NCBI GenBank assembly: GCA_048526005.1
Contig: DBFVEH010000007.1
Span: forward strand, 1 to 64,000
Direction of reading: 5' to 3'
From: QALR01 sp900552255
GTDB taxonomy: Bacteria; Bacillota; Clostridia; Oscillospirales; CAG-272
Length of the DNA: 64,000 nucleotides
Below the pieces are notes generated by a model. It had not been told where the DNA came from and did not search any database. It saw nothing but the letters and a program-made list of their open reading frames with translations. A program made the position numbers and the translations under genes. Of the stretch, positions 17,254-26,672 are shown in pieces (within the stretch, counting starts at the first letter, position 1; every line of letters begins with the position of its first letter).

Positions 17254-18393
17254 TTATGACACCGACACATCGAATAGATACTGCACATTATATTCGCTTT
17301 CCAGTTCGGTCAGGCGCGTCTCAAACATGCCTGTGATCTTTTCATTCAGAAGCTCGGTTTTGATTTCATCCCTGACTTCATCCAAAGGCTTGAAGCCGTT
17401 TGTCGTCTTGATTTTATCCAGTCTGATAATGAAATAGCCCGCATAGCTTTTCAAGGGCTTGGAATACACGTCTCCGATCTCCATATTCTGCAAAGCATAA
17501 TAAACCTCGGCACGGAAACAGTCGCCCAAATAATTCATATATTTCTCATAAGCTTCGGCATCCTCCTTTGGATCCGCGTCGGGATCTAACTCGCCATATT
17601 CCTTTTTGATAGCCTCCAGCGCATCGGAAAGATTGGGAATGATGGCAAAGTCGCTGATGGCCGTAAAGTTTTCGCCGGAAAAAAGATTTGTTTTGGTATA
17701 ACCGTCCTCCTCCGTATATTTTTCCAAAAGATCGGCCTTCACCTGTTCCAATGTCATATCGCCGGCATTGATCTGACGGATATAGTTTTCCATTTCGGCT
17801 TCCGCCGCCGCGCATTCTTCTTCATCCTTCAGATCAAAGACCTCACGCAGGACACCCGTCCACGTATAGCCGGCAGGATCCGCATACGCCCCGCCATTGG
17901 CGTGATAGTATGTTTCAATCTCCTCATCCGTCACCTCAATCGTAGTAGAGGCGTATTCGTTGAATAAAGAGGCCAGCTCATACCGACGCATATCCTCCTT
18001 TAAAAAGTTCTTGGAAAGCCCGTACATATTGCGCCAGTCCTTATAACCGCCAGTGAAGTTCTTATCGAGATATTCGATCATCTCCTTAACGGTCTGATTC
18101 AGGGCTTTTTCATCGACCGTGTAGCCTTTCTTTTTCAGGTCGATCTCCAAGACCTTATATCTGACATAGGTACGCACCGCTTCTTTGGCCATTTCGCTTT
18201 TCTCTTCGTCCGTCGTATCCAGTGTCGCATTTGTCAAGATATAATAGTTGATAATATCCTGCACATCTTCTTCATAGACAGGAGTATTATTATACACAGC
18301 CACGATCTCACCCTTGCTTCCGCATGCCGAAAGGAGCATCACGAGCGCGGACAATATCAACACGATACTGAGAATCTTTTTCATCTGTTTCAT
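17254..18393 (-). CDS. PrsA/SurA-like peptidyl-prolyl isomerase lipoprotein
   Basis: 379 residues. Lipoprotein signal with lipobox LSAC (Cys about 24). A SurA_N-like helical chaperone region (about 30-160) with the conserved opening VAVYNNTPVYEEDVQDIINYY is followed by a parvulin-like segment. Its recognisable end is IGDVYSKPLKSYAGYFIIRL (about 300-320) before a C-terminal helix. It should be anchored outside the membrane and help fold secreted proteins; the S-layer protein at 49.6 kb is an obvious client but this is inference. An insertion rich in Asp/Glu makes it longer than many PrsA. RBS GGAG precedes the ATG. Confidence 0.82.
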   Translation of the reverse strand: MKQMKKILSIVLILSALVMLLSACGSKGEIVAVYNNTPVYEEDVQDIINYYILTNATLDTTDEEKSEMAKEAVRTYVRYKVLEIDLKKKGYTVDEKALNQTVKEMIEYLDKNFTGGYKDWRNMYGLSKNFLKEDMRRYELASLFNEYASTTIEVTDEEIETYYHANGGAYADPAGYTWTGVLREVFDLKDEEECAAAEAEMENYIRQINAGDMTLEQVKADLLEKYTEEDGYTKTNLFSGENFTAISDFAIIPNLSDALEAIKKEYGELDPDADPKEDAEAYEKYMNYLGDCFRAEVYYALQNMEIGDVYSKPLKSYAGYFIIRLDKIKTTNGFKPLDEVRDEIKTELLNEKITGMFETRLTELESEYNVQYLFDVSVS

Positions 18394-18425
18394 TATAAAT
18401 CTCCTTGCTTTTTAACCGAGGTCAT

Positions 18426-18453
18426 AAAAAGCCGTCATGAGAGACGGCTTTTT
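18426..18453 (-). terminator. Terminator after the Cys/Asp-rich gene
   Basis: AAAAAGCCGTC (18426-18436) pairs with GACGGCTTTTT (18443-18453) around a 6-base loop, so prsA-like transcription starts separately. Confidence 0.85.
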
Positions 18454-18475
18454 CAAATTCGGCAAATGTGTGGGG

Positions 18476-18931
18476 TCAATCGTCACTCTCGCAGCCGCAG
18501 CAGCAATCATCCTCGTCGTCCTCATCGCAGCAATCGCACACACAGCTGAATTCGGCGCCGCAGGCAGGGCAGGTGACATGATCAAAGTCGATCGTGTCGT
18601 CGAGACACACGGTCTCACCGCATTCCGGACACTCCACCTCGACAAAATCCTCATCATCGCAGCAGTCACAATCGTCGTCACAGCAGCAGTCATCGTCGCA
18701 GCAGCAATCGCAGTCGTAATAGTCCTCTTCAAGCGTGCCGAGATCCTCGTCGATCTCTTCCACATAGGCATCAAGATATTCCGTATCCTCTTTAAGACCG
18801 GATATCGCCTTCGCCATATCGTCAAGCACGTCGATAATAGAAGCGAGCACCTTGCCTTCCGGCGTTTTCTCATCCAAAGAGAGACCCTCGGCAAGTCCTT
18901 TGATATAGGCAACCTTTTCGGAAATCTTCAT
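18476..18931 (-). CDS. CD1247-type N-terminal domain protein with zinc ribbon and Cys/Asp-rich clusters
   Basis: 151 residues. The first 65 form a helical domain (KISEKVAYIKGLAEGL...) that I recognise as the CD1247 N-terminal domain of clostridia. The rest holds about 23 cysteines: a cluster of CCC-DDD-CCC-DDD-C repeats (about 73-92), a zinc ribbon (VECPECGETVC ... VTCPACGAEF) and a second acidic Cys-rich tail (about 130-147). The zinc ribbon should bind one zinc; the Cys/Asp clusters look metallothionein-like and could hold more metal. The start is the ATG at 18931, eight bases after GGAGG; the ATG six bases upstream is too close. Function unknown. Confidence 0.8.
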   Translation of the reverse strand: MKISEKVAYIKGLAEGLSLDEKTPEGKVLASIIDVLDDMAKAISGLKEDTEYLDAYVEEIDEDLGTLEEDYYDCDCCCDDDCCCDDDCDCCDDEDFVEVECPECGETVCLDDTIDFDHVTCPACGAEFSCVCDCCDEDDEDDCCCGCESDD

Positions 18932-19086
18932 AAGCATAACCTCCGCGCTTTCGGCAAAACCCGCCGTAAGCGTCCTTTCTTTTTATTCCTTTATTATTTG
19001 CTGTTCCCAGATGAAAATAAACATTCCATCCTCTCTTTTAACAAATCGAAACGGGAAAATCTGAAAATTTCTCCGCCAGTCGTAAA

Positions 19087-19644
19087 TCAGGCTCTTTCGA
19101 TATATTCGCCCGTTCTCGTATCGATACGAAGCCTTGTTCCGTTGTCGATAAAGAGCGGCACCTTGATGACAGCGCCTGTTTCCAGCGTCGCGGGCTTTGT
19201 CGTACCGGTCGCGGTATTGCCCTTGAAGCCGGGCTCCGTGGATACCACCTCAAGCTCGACAAACATCGGCGGCTCTACGCTGAAAACATTACCCTTATAG
19301 GAAACAAGACGGCACATCATCTCTTCCTTGACGAACTTGAAGCTGTCGGGAAGAAGGTCCTTGGAAACGGGGATCTGCTCAAAGGTCTCCATATCCATAA
19401 AATAATAAAGATCGCCGTCGTTATAGCTGTACTGCATGTCGCGTCTCTCGACGACGGCCGGCGGGAATTTATCCGTGGGATTGAAAGTCGTCTCCGTTAC
19501 AGCTCCCGTGATGACGTTGCGCAGCTTTGTCCGGACAAACGCCGCGCCCTTGCCCGGCTTGACATGCTGAAATTCGATGACCTGCATGACGTTGCCGTCC
19601 ATTTCAAACGTAACGCCGTTCTTAAAATCTCCTGCGATAACCAT
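19087..19644 (-). CDS. efp: Elongation factor P
   Basis: 185 residues, standard length, three OB-like beta-barrel domains. EF-P binds between the P and E sites and relieves stalling at polyproline. The tip loop VKPGKGAAF places an unmodified-type Lys at position 32, the residue modified in many bacteria; which modification applies here cannot be read, and no epmA-like gene is nearby. The C-terminal TGEYIERA is diagnostic. It follows the M24 peptidase gene by 119 bases, the usual clostridial order. Confidence 0.97.
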   Translation of the reverse strand: MVIAGDFKNGVTFEMDGNVMQVIEFQHVKPGKGAAFVRTKLRNVITGAVTETTFNPTDKFPPAVVERRDMQYSYNDGDLYYFMDMETFEQIPVSKDLLPDSFKFVKEEMMCRLVSYKGNVFSVEPPMFVELEVVSTEPGFKGNTATGTTKPATLETGAVIKVPLFIDNGTRLRIDTRTGEYIERA

Positions 19645-19763
19645 AGAAAAAATACCTCCAAAAACTATCTGTCAAAAAATCGTTTGAATCACCTTTATAT
19701 TGTAGCGCAAAAATCTGAAAATATCAAGTCTTTTTTGATATTTTATGCCTTTTTGCTCCGTTT

Positions 19764-20819
19764 TCAGCCGATTTCGATGAGCTCCTTCGGACTTTTTGTG
19801 ATATCGACCGGTCCGTTTTCCGTCATCTGCACCATATCCTCGATCCGGACGCCGTATTTTCCTTTCAGATAAATTCCCGGCTCCACCGTGAAAATATGGC
19901 CTTTTGTGAGCTTCGTTTTTCCGGCGGGAGATACCCTCGGATTTTCATGGATATAGATTCCGACGCCGTGACCGAGCCCATGTCCGAAGCAGCCCTCATA
20001 GTCCGCAGCGTTTATGAGATCGCGCGCCACCCGATCAAGCTCCGCACCCGTCATCCCCTCATGGACGGCGTCAAGCGCCGCGCGCTGCGCAGCAAGCACG
20101 GTGCCATACACCTTTTTCATCTCGTCATCGGCCGTGCCGATGACGACCGTGCGCGTCATATCCGAGCAATATCCATGCCATATGCAGCCGAAATCCATCG
20201 TTAAAAAGCCTTTTTCCAGCGTTACGGGGCGCGGCACGCCGTGCGGACGCGCGGAATTCGTACCGGATACGGCGATCGTATCGAAGCTTGTGCCGGAGGC
20301 GCCGCGCCTTTTCATCTGATATTCGATTTCTGCGGCAACGTCGGTTTCCGTCATGTCGGGACGGAGCAGGGAAAGCACCGAGGCAAAAGCCTCGTCCGTG
20401 ATCGCCTGTGCGCCGCGCACAAGCTCCATTTCCCGCTCGGTCTTGTATTCGGCAAGCGCTCTGACAGTTCCGCCCATCGGAACAAATTCGCACGACGGAA
20501 ATTCCTTTTTGAACCGTTCAAGCCCGGCAACGGAGAGCAGATCGTCCTCAAAACCGATCGTTTCAATCCTTTCCTCTACAATGATCCCCCGGATCTCCTC
20601 ATACCGGCTGCCGACGGAGATACGGCAGCCGACAGCTTCGGTCTCCGCCGCCTCTAAATAGCGGAAATCCGTAAACAGATAGGCATTTTTCTTTGTCACA
20701 AAGACAAGTCCGTCCGAGAACAGGAACTCGGAAAGATAGAAGCAGGTTTTCTCGTCGGAGGTGATAAATGCGTCCACACCGTCCGGAAAATGCGTCTGAA
20801 ACGTCTCTATTTTTGTCAT
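19764..20819 (-). CDS. M24 family Xaa-Pro peptidase
   Basis: 351 residues. An N-terminal creatinase-like domain (about 1-125) precedes the pita-bread catalytic domain. Metal ligands are seen in MDFGCIWHGYCSDMTR (two Asp), GHGLGHGVGIYIHE (His), FTVEPGIY (Glu) and GVRIEDMVQM (Glu). It cleaves N-terminal residues before proline, acting as a dimetal enzyme in the cytosol. The RBS AAAGGAG precedes the ATG. It pairs with efp downstream. Confidence 0.93.
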   Translation of the reverse strand: MTKIETFQTHFPDGVDAFITSDEKTCFYLSEFLFSDGLVFVTKKNAYLFTDFRYLEAAETEAVGCRISVGSRYEEIRGIIVEERIETIGFEDDLLSVAGLERFKKEFPSCEFVPMGGTVRALAEYKTEREMELVRGAQAITDEAFASVLSLLRPDMTETDVAAEIEYQMKRRGASGTSFDTIAVSGTNSARPHGVPRPVTLEKGFLTMDFGCIWHGYCSDMTRTVVIGTADDEMKKVYGTVLAAQRAALDAVHEGMTGAELDRVARDLINAADYEGCFGHGLGHGVGIYIHENPRVSPAGKTKLTKGHIFTVEPGIYLKGKYGVRIEDMVQMTENGPVDITKSPKELIEIG

Positions 20820-20913
20820 ATGCTACTCCTTTATTTCTCATTTGTTTCTTCGCAAACAAGTATACACCCGAATCATCGAAAAAACAGCCTGAATTTATAA
20901 ATTTTCTGTAAAA

Positions 20914-22041
20914 TCAAAAATCCACGACGTCCTCGCCGTCCAGCGCGTCGAGTCCATAGCGCAGAGCGGCAGCGGCGGTGCGGCGCTCCTCCTCGTTCTC
21001 ACTCTCCAGCATCGGCAGAAGCTCGCGGAAAAATGCGCCGCGGATAGAGATGTCGTTTTTCAGCTCCTCGTCATGGAGCAGCGGAACGGTGTCGTCCTGA
21101 ATTTCAAGATAAAAGACGCCGAACATCTGAGCCGAGAGCTTTTCCGGCGACAACGCGGTTTCAGGAGAAATTCTGCCGCAAAGCTTTACACGGACAAGCG
21201 CGTCCGCACCGCAGTTTTCTTCGGTAAGCGCAGACTTTATCCTGTCGCAAAGCTCCGCATTGGAGGAAACGCCGGTCACATCGACGGAAATTTTCTCATA
21301 ATGGCGCCGGCATATCCGCCGGCTGGCAAAGGAAGCGGAAAGCTTGCCCGAATCCTTGTTCAGCTCGCAGAGAATGACGCCCTTGATTCCGCATTCGTCG
21401 AAGGAACGCCCCTCGGGACAGCCGCTGTATGCGTAATAAGTGCCGCCGGCAAGCTTCACGTCCCCGCCTTTATGAATATGTCCGAGCGCGGCGTAGTCGA
21501 AGCCGCTGCGCGCAAGATCGGCGGGCGTGAGCGGACAGCAGTCCGATTTCCCGTAAAGGTCGCAGTGCGCGGCGAGAAGATTGATTTTTCTGCGGTCGAG
21601 CATGAGAGGCGCCGCAAGCGGATTTTCCGTATATCTTTCAGACGTATAGGCAAAGCCGTAGATATCGACGCCGATTTCGTCAAAGGAAATCTTTGCGATG
21701 CGCTCGTCCTCAAAAATATAGACGTTCGGAGGAAAAATCTCTTTTTTATACGGACTGCGCGGAGAAATAAAATCGTGATTGCCCGGCGCAATGACAAACC
21801 GGCATTCCGGAACGGAGGCAAACTGGGAGACGAGCAGGGAGGTCGTCTCCTTTGTCACAAAACCACTGTCAAAAAGGTCGCCGGAAAGAATCATGATATC
21901 CGCCTTTTCGGTCTTAGCAAGCAATATGAGAGAAGAAAACGTGCCGCGAAGCTCGTTTTTGCGCACCTGCGCCTTCTGCACGTCAAAAAGGGAAAAGGGC
22001 GCGTCCAAATGGATGTCCGCCGTATGAATGATTTTCGGCAT
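20914..22041 (-). CDS. Mre11/SbcD-type DNA repair exonuclease (YhaO-like)
   Basis: 375 residues. Calcineurin-like phosphoesterase domain with the full motif series: HTADIHLDAPF (about 6-16), LSGDLFD (about 54-60), APGNHDF (about 90-96), AAHCD and LGHIHKGG (about 184-191). A C-terminal capping region of about 130 residues follows. Such proteins work with an SbcC/Rad50-like ATPase as a Mn-dependent nuclease. No such ATPase gene adjoins it: upstream is a rhamnosidase and downstream an M24 peptidase. RBS GGAGG is strong. Confidence 0.88.
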   Translation of the reverse strand: MPKIIHTADIHLDAPFSLFDVQKAQVRKNELRGTFSSLILLAKTEKADIMILSGDLFDSGFVTKETTSLLVSQFASVPECRFVIAPGNHDFISPRSPYKKEIFPPNVYIFEDERIAKISFDEIGVDIYGFAYTSERYTENPLAAPLMLDRRKINLLAAHCDLYGKSDCCPLTPADLARSGFDYAALGHIHKGGDVKLAGGTYYAYSGCPEGRSFDECGIKGVILCELNKDSGKLSASFASRRICRRHYEKISVDVTGVSSNAELCDRIKSALTEENCGADALVRVKLCGRISPETALSPEKLSAQMFGVFYLEIQDDTVPLLHDEELKNDISIRGAFFRELLPMLESENEEERRTAAAALRYGLDALDGEDVVDF

Positions 22042-22078
22042 GGCTCCTCCTTATTTTTGATATTCCGATTCCAAAAAT

Positions 22079-24700
22079 TTACTCCGTAAGCTGATATTCT
22101 CCCGACGAAAGCTCCACAAAGAACTCCTTATCGCTTTCCCCGAATTTTCCGAGCAGATAGGCGGGCTTATCGCCCTCTTTCAGTGCGTTCATGTGCTTTT
22201 TCGGCAGATACAGCGTCGCATGACAGCCGAACGGGACCTTCAAATTCAGCGACAGCCTGCCGCCGCGGTTCGCCCAATAGCAGGCGACCTCGCCATACAT
22301 CGAATCATGAGACGCGGACGCGCTCTCCATGCCGCAGTCCACCGCGGGGCGGAGGATCGTATGGCGGAAGCCCGGCTCCTTTTCGTCGGGCGAAATGCCT
22401 CCGACATATTTATAGAGAAAAGAGGACAGATCGGAAAACATGTGATGATTGTGGGAGCCGCCGCCGTTCCAGCATTCCCAAAGCGTCGTCGCGCCGAGCT
22501 CGATCCATCTCTGACAGCCCGGGAACGTGCGCTGCGCCAGCATCCGGTGGCCTATATTCCCCTCGCCCATCGCGCCGAGCGTGTGCATGACGAATTTACA
22601 GCCGAGCACGCCGAAATCGAGGTGCCAGTCCTTTTCCTCGATCTGTTCGATGAGACGGCGCAGAAGCGGCTCTCGCTCCTCTTCCTCGCAAAGACCGAAA
22701 TACAGCATGACGGCCGTTGCGGTCTGGCAGTCGCCTTTCACGGTATAGGTTTCCTTATCAAAGAATTTTTCACGGAAGGCCGTCTTGATTTTTTCCGCCA
22801 GCTCTCCGTAATACGCTTCGTCGGCCTCATTGCCGAAAAGACGCGCCATTTTCACGACCGTCATCGCGGCGTTATAGAAAAATCCGGTATCCGAAACCTC
22901 GACCGGGCATTTATAGGAGCCCATGTTTTTGCCGATGGCCGGCCCTTCAAACGGCGCGCACCAGTCGCCGGTGCCGTAATCCAGGGTATAATCGACCGTC
23001 ATCGACTCCATAAAGTCGCAGTTTTTCTTGATGGGCTCATAATTCAGCCGCAGAATTTCGATATCCGCGTTGTAAAGATAGATATTGTAAGGCACTGTAA
23101 TCAGCGCGCTCGACCAATCGGGTCCCATGAGCCCGTAATAGCCCCAGCCCGTGGACGGCACCACGCAGGGGATCTGTCCCGCCGGACGCTGCGAGGTGCG
23201 CATATCGCGGCTCCATTTGGAAAGGAACGCGCGCGTGCCGAAATTCGTGAGCATCTGCTCCGAGGAAAGGGAAACGTCGCCTGTCCAGCCGTTCTTTTCG
23301 CGGTGCGGGCAGTCCGTCGGAATCGAGTGCATATTGGAGATCGTCGACCAGCGGCAAAGCTGCTGGAGCTTCCCAAGCAGCTCGTCCGAGCAGGAAAACA
23401 TGCCGATGTTTTCCACATCCGTGCAAAGCGTCAGCGCGGATACGTCGGAGAGCTTCGGCTCGTAATTGATGCCGGATACCTCGATATACTGGAAGCCATG
23501 ATACGTAAAGACTGCGTTCCACTCCTCCTCGCCGTCGCTTTTTTTGATGTATTTATCCGTCTGAAATTCTCCGCTTTTGATAAAGCAGCCGATTGCGGAA
23601 ACGTCGATCTCGCCCGCATCCGTCAGCACGTCGGAATAGCGGAACGTGATCTCCGTCCCTGCGGCGCCGCGCACCCGAAAGCGGCCGACGCCCGCCTGAT
23701 TTTGTCCGATGTCGAACACATAGCCGTTCTCCGATTTCCACATTTTCTTCGCGGGAAACACCTTGCGAATGCGGATCGGCTCCATTTCCATGGCGATGAG
23801 CAGCCCGCCCGGGCTTTTTATGATCTTTGTTTTACTCCACGCGCTGTCGTCATAGCCGGAAATTGTCCAAGCCCCAAGCTCGAGCCGCGCGTCGTAAAAT
23901 TCTCCGTTTCGGATGCCGTTGAACGTGATGGGTCCCTTCGATGATTTCCATGTCGGATCGGAAGAAATCGTTTCCTCTCTGCCGTCCTCATAGGTGATAT
24001 GAAGCTCCGAGATGAGCTTCGGGACATGCCGCCAGCTCGCGGCGCGGGTATTCCACGGATCCTCCGCAAAGCAGTTGTACCAGCCGTTTCCAAGAATCAC
24101 GCCGATGGCGTTTTCCCCGTTTTTTACAAGCGGCAGAACGTCATAAACCATGTACATGCACTCCGCATCATAGCGGGTAAACGCGGGGGAGAGCATATCG
24201 TCTCCCGTCTTTTTTCCGTTGATATAGGCTTCAAAATATCCGAGTCCGCATATCGCAAGATAAGCGGAACGCACGGTGCCGGAAAGCGTAAAGTCCTTTC
24301 TCAGATACTGCGCGCCGAAAAATTCCTCCCTTGTTCTCTTGAAATCGGCGGAGATCCATTTGCCGCTCCATTTTTCACCGAGCTTGCCCGTGACGAACGT
24401 TCCTCGACCGGAAGCCGCTTCTTCGGAATCCGTTTTGATATCGATTTGATATTCATATTTTGTCAAGGGGGAGAGCGGATCTCCCTCATATGGAATCAAG
24501 ATCTGATTTTCCGATTCCATCTCGCCGCTGTCCCAAAGAATCCGTCCCGTCATGACATCCGTCACACGGATTCTGCGGGAAAGCTGGCGCCCGCCGCGTC
24601 CGTCCGAGTCGATTTTATAGGAAAACCTTGGGTTTTCGTCGATGCCGCAAGGATTTTTCAGATAGTTTACAGTACAGCCGTACAGTTTAAGCTCTGCCAT
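22079..24700 (-). CDS. Alpha-L-rhamnosidase (GH78)
   Basis: 873 residues from the ATG at 24700 (an upstream TTG at 24721 is possible but sits on the ribosome site GGAAAGG). GH78 architecture: two N-terminal beta-sandwich modules, then the (alpha/alpha)6 barrel with TDCPHREKNGWTGD (about 460-473; general-acid region of GH78) and IELGATTLWECWNGGGSHNH (about 745-764), then a C-terminal beta domain. It hydrolyses terminal alpha-L-rhamnose from glycosides or polysaccharides. No signal peptide is seen, so the enzyme is probably cytoplasmic and acts on imported oligosaccharides. No sugar transporter or other glycosidase lies next to it. Confidence 0.93.
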   Translation of the reverse strand: MAELKLYGCTVNYLKNPCGIDENPRFSYKIDSDGRGGRQLSRRIRVTDVMTGRILWDSGEMESENQILIPYEGDPLSPLTKYEYQIDIKTDSEEAASGRGTFVTGKLGEKWSGKWISADFKRTREEFFGAQYLRKDFTLSGTVRSAYLAICGLGYFEAYINGKKTGDDMLSPAFTRYDAECMYMVYDVLPLVKNGENAIGVILGNGWYNCFAEDPWNTRAASWRHVPKLISELHITYEDGREETISSDPTWKSSKGPITFNGIRNGEFYDARLELGAWTISGYDDSAWSKTKIIKSPGGLLIAMEMEPIRIRKVFPAKKMWKSENGYVFDIGQNQAGVGRFRVRGAAGTEITFRYSDVLTDAGEIDVSAIGCFIKSGEFQTDKYIKKSDGEEEWNAVFTYHGFQYIEVSGINYEPKLSDVSALTLCTDVENIGMFSCSDELLGKLQQLCRWSTISNMHSIPTDCPHREKNGWTGDVSLSSEQMLTNFGTRAFLSKWSRDMRTSQRPAGQIPCVVPSTGWGYYGLMGPDWSSALITVPYNIYLYNADIEILRLNYEPIKKNCDFMESMTVDYTLDYGTGDWCAPFEGPAIGKNMGSYKCPVEVSDTGFFYNAAMTVVKMARLFGNEADEAYYGELAEKIKTAFREKFFDKETYTVKGDCQTATAVMLYFGLCEEEEREPLLRRLIEQIEEKDWHLDFGVLGCKFVMHTLGAMGEGNIGHRMLAQRTFPGCQRWIELGATTLWECWNGGGSHNHHMFSDLSSFLYKYVGGISPDEKEPGFRHTILRPAVDCGMESASASHDSMYGEVACYWANRGGRLSLNLKVPFGCHATLYLPKKHMNALKEGDKPAYLLGKFGESDKEFFVELSSGEYQLTE

Positions 24701-24769
24701 TTTGAAATTCAGCCTTTCCAACGCGTATTATATTTTTCGCGTATATCTTAACACAAAAATATAGAATTT

Positions 24770-26011
24770 TCAAGTATGGGATATTCCGAGATACCGCTCC
24801 TGCTCCGGCGTCAGCCGATCGATGGAAATTCCCGTTTTTCCAAGCTTTAGCTGCGCGACGGCAATATCCGTTTCGCGCGGAACGGGATATAGCTTATGTT
24901 CAAGCCCCGGATGACGCACGAGATATTCGAGACATTTCGCTTGAAGTGCAAAGCTCATATCCATGATTTCCGCAGGATGCCCATTGCCGGCGGCAAGATT
25001 GACAAGTCTGCCGTCCGCAAGCAGATTGAGCGTCCGCCCGTCGGCCATCTCGAAGCCCTCGATATCCGGCTTGCGCTGCTTATGCGACACGCAAAGCGCC
25101 AGCAGATCGTTTTTATTGATCTCCACGTTGAAATGTCCCGAATTGGCGAGCAGAACGCCGTCCTTCATTTTTGCAAAATGACGCCCCACGATGACATTTT
25201 CGCAGCCCGTTGCGGTGATGAAGAGATCTCCGACCGCCGCCGCGTCGTCCATTTTCATGACGGTGAACCCGTCCATCGTCGCCTCCAACGCGCGCACCGG
25301 ATCTACCTCCGTCACAATCACAACGGCGCCCATCCCGGCAAGCCGCTTCGCGATCCCCTTGCCGCACCAGCCGTAACCGGCTACGACCGCTTTTTTGCCG
25401 GCGATCACAAGATTTGTCGCGTGCATGACGGCGTCCAGCGTGGACTGCCCCGTGCCGTACCGATTGTCGAACAGATGCTTGCAGTCCGCATCGTTGATAT
25501 CGATCATCGGATAATCGAGCGTTCCCGCCGCCTCTCTCTGTCGGAGCCTATGTATGCCTGTCGTCGTCTCCTCACAGCCGCCGAGCAGCCTGTCGCCGTA
25601 TGCGCGGCAGTTTCCGTGCAGAAGCCCGATGAAATCCCCGCCGTCGTCGATGATAACGTCCGGATGGCAGGAAAGCGCATGGGTGAGATGGGACGTATAC
25701 GTTTTTTCATCCACGCCATGCACGGCGTATACGTTCACATCAAGCTCGGAGAGCGCCGCCGCGACGTCGTCCTGCGTGGAAAGCGGATTACAGCCGGTGG
25801 AATATACCTCGGCGCCTCCCGCGCGCAGTACCGTGGCGAGATACGCCGTTTTTGCCTCCAAATGAATCGACATCGCGATCTTTTTGCCGGCAAACGGCTT
25901 TGATCTTTCAAATTCCTCCTCGATGGAATTCAAAACCGGCATATAGCTCTTTACCCAGTTTATTTTGTCATGTCCGCTTTTCGCAAGCGATTTGTCTTTG
26001 ATAATACTCAT
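24770..26011 (-). CDS. ahcY: S-adenosylhomocysteine hydrolase
   Basis: 413 residues from the ATG at 26011, seven bases after AGGAG. It splits S-adenosylhomocysteine to adenosine and homocysteine using tightly bound NAD. Seen are the substrate-site VIIDDGGDFIG and CEETTTGIHRL, the NAD loop GYGWCGKGIAKRL (about 218-230), and NSGHFNVEI. The chain ends YLGISHT and lacks the extended C-terminal tail with Lys/Tyr that reaches the neighbouring NAD site in eukaryotic-type enzymes; this is the shorter archaeal/Thermotoga-like form. It removes the inhibitory by-product of the many SAM methyltransferases. Confidence 0.94.
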   Translation of the reverse strand: MSIIKDKSLAKSGHDKINWVKSYMPVLNSIEEEFERSKPFAGKKIAMSIHLEAKTAYLATVLRAGGAEVYSTGCNPLSTQDDVAAALSELDVNVYAVHGVDEKTYTSHLTHALSCHPDVIIDDGGDFIGLLHGNCRAYGDRLLGGCEETTTGIHRLRQREAAGTLDYPMIDINDADCKHLFDNRYGTGQSTLDAVMHATNLVIAGKKAVVAGYGWCGKGIAKRLAGMGAVVIVTEVDPVRALEATMDGFTVMKMDDAAAVGDLFITATGCENVIVGRHFAKMKDGVLLANSGHFNVEINKNDLLALCVSHKQRKPDIEGFEMADGRTLNLLADGRLVNLAAGNGHPAEIMDMSFALQAKCLEYLVRHPGLEHKLYPVPRETDIAVAQLKLGKTGISIDRLTPEQERYLGISHT

Positions 26012-26057
26012 ATTTTCTCCTGAGATTTTATTTTTTGAATTTTCGTCGGTCTGCTTA

Positions 26058-26660
26058 TCAAATTTTTTCTGCAATCTCCGTAACCGGCAGAAACGCTTTT
26101 GGAGTCGGATTGTGATAACCGATGAATTTCTCCATCCAAACCATATCGTACCAATTTCCGAATTTATATCCGCATTTCGTAAAATATCCGATTTCGCGGT
26201 ATCCGCAGACGGCATGAAAGGCAGGACTTGCCTTTGTCAGATACATGTCGTCTTTTCTCTCTGTGACGGCGACGCTCGCATACAGATTGACAATATTCTG
26301 CCGCCTTAAAATTTCTTCAAGCCTGCCGTAAAGAAGCGTCCCTATTCCTTTTCCCCTGTGATTTTCCGAAACATAGAGAACCGTCTCCGCAGCTCTTTCA
26401 TAGGCTGCCCGCTCTCCGAACGGCTTCGCATAGGAATAGCCGACAACCGTTCCGTTTTCCACCGCGGCAAGATACGGGTATCTCCTTTTGATTTTTTCGA
26501 TTCTCCCCCGAAACTCCTCGATCGTCGGTACCTCATATTCAAAAGTGACTGCGGTTTTTTCCACATACGGCGCATAAATCCCCAACAGGGCTTCGGCGTC
26601 GCTTATCTCAGCCATTCGTATCGTTATTGGATTCTTTTCTTCTTTCATTCTGCCACACAT
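26058..26660 (-). CDS. GNAT family N-acetyltransferase (phosphinothricin acetyltransferase-like)
   Basis: 200 residues (or 196 from the Met at 26648). The GNAT fold has IRMAEISDAEALLGIYAPYVEKTAVTFE at the N-terminus in the order of the PAT/MnaT subgroup. The acetyl-CoA loop is SENHRGKGIGTLLYGRLEE (about 95-113; R-G-x-G-I-G). The C-terminal half keeps FHAVCGYREIGYFTKCGYKFG, matching the F..GF...G....GYK pattern. It probably acetylates an amino acid analogue or amine. It starts 12 bases after the ymdB stop, hence the same transcript. Confidence 0.85.
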   Translation of the reverse strand: MCGRMKEEKNPITIRMAEISDAEALLGIYAPYVEKTAVTFEYEVPTIEEFRGRIEKIKRRYPYLAAVENGTVVGYSYAKPFGERAAYERAAETVLYVSENHRGKGIGTLLYGRLEEILRRQNIVNLYASVAVTERKDDMYLTKASPAFHAVCGYREIGYFTKCGYKFGNWYDMVWMEKFIGYHNPTPKAFLPVTEIAEKI

Positions 26661-26672
26661 ATTCCGGCAAAT

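Noticed and set aside
22193..23944. 583-codon open frame antisense to the rhamnosidase gene
   Set aside because: The minus-strand GH78 protein has family motifs throughout; the plus-strand frame is Arg/Ala/His-rich shadow sequence.
26012..26215. N-terminal extension of SAH hydrolase by 68 codons
   Set aside because: The extension overlaps the GNAT gene end, is unlike the family, and the ATG at 26011 has a proper AGGAG site.
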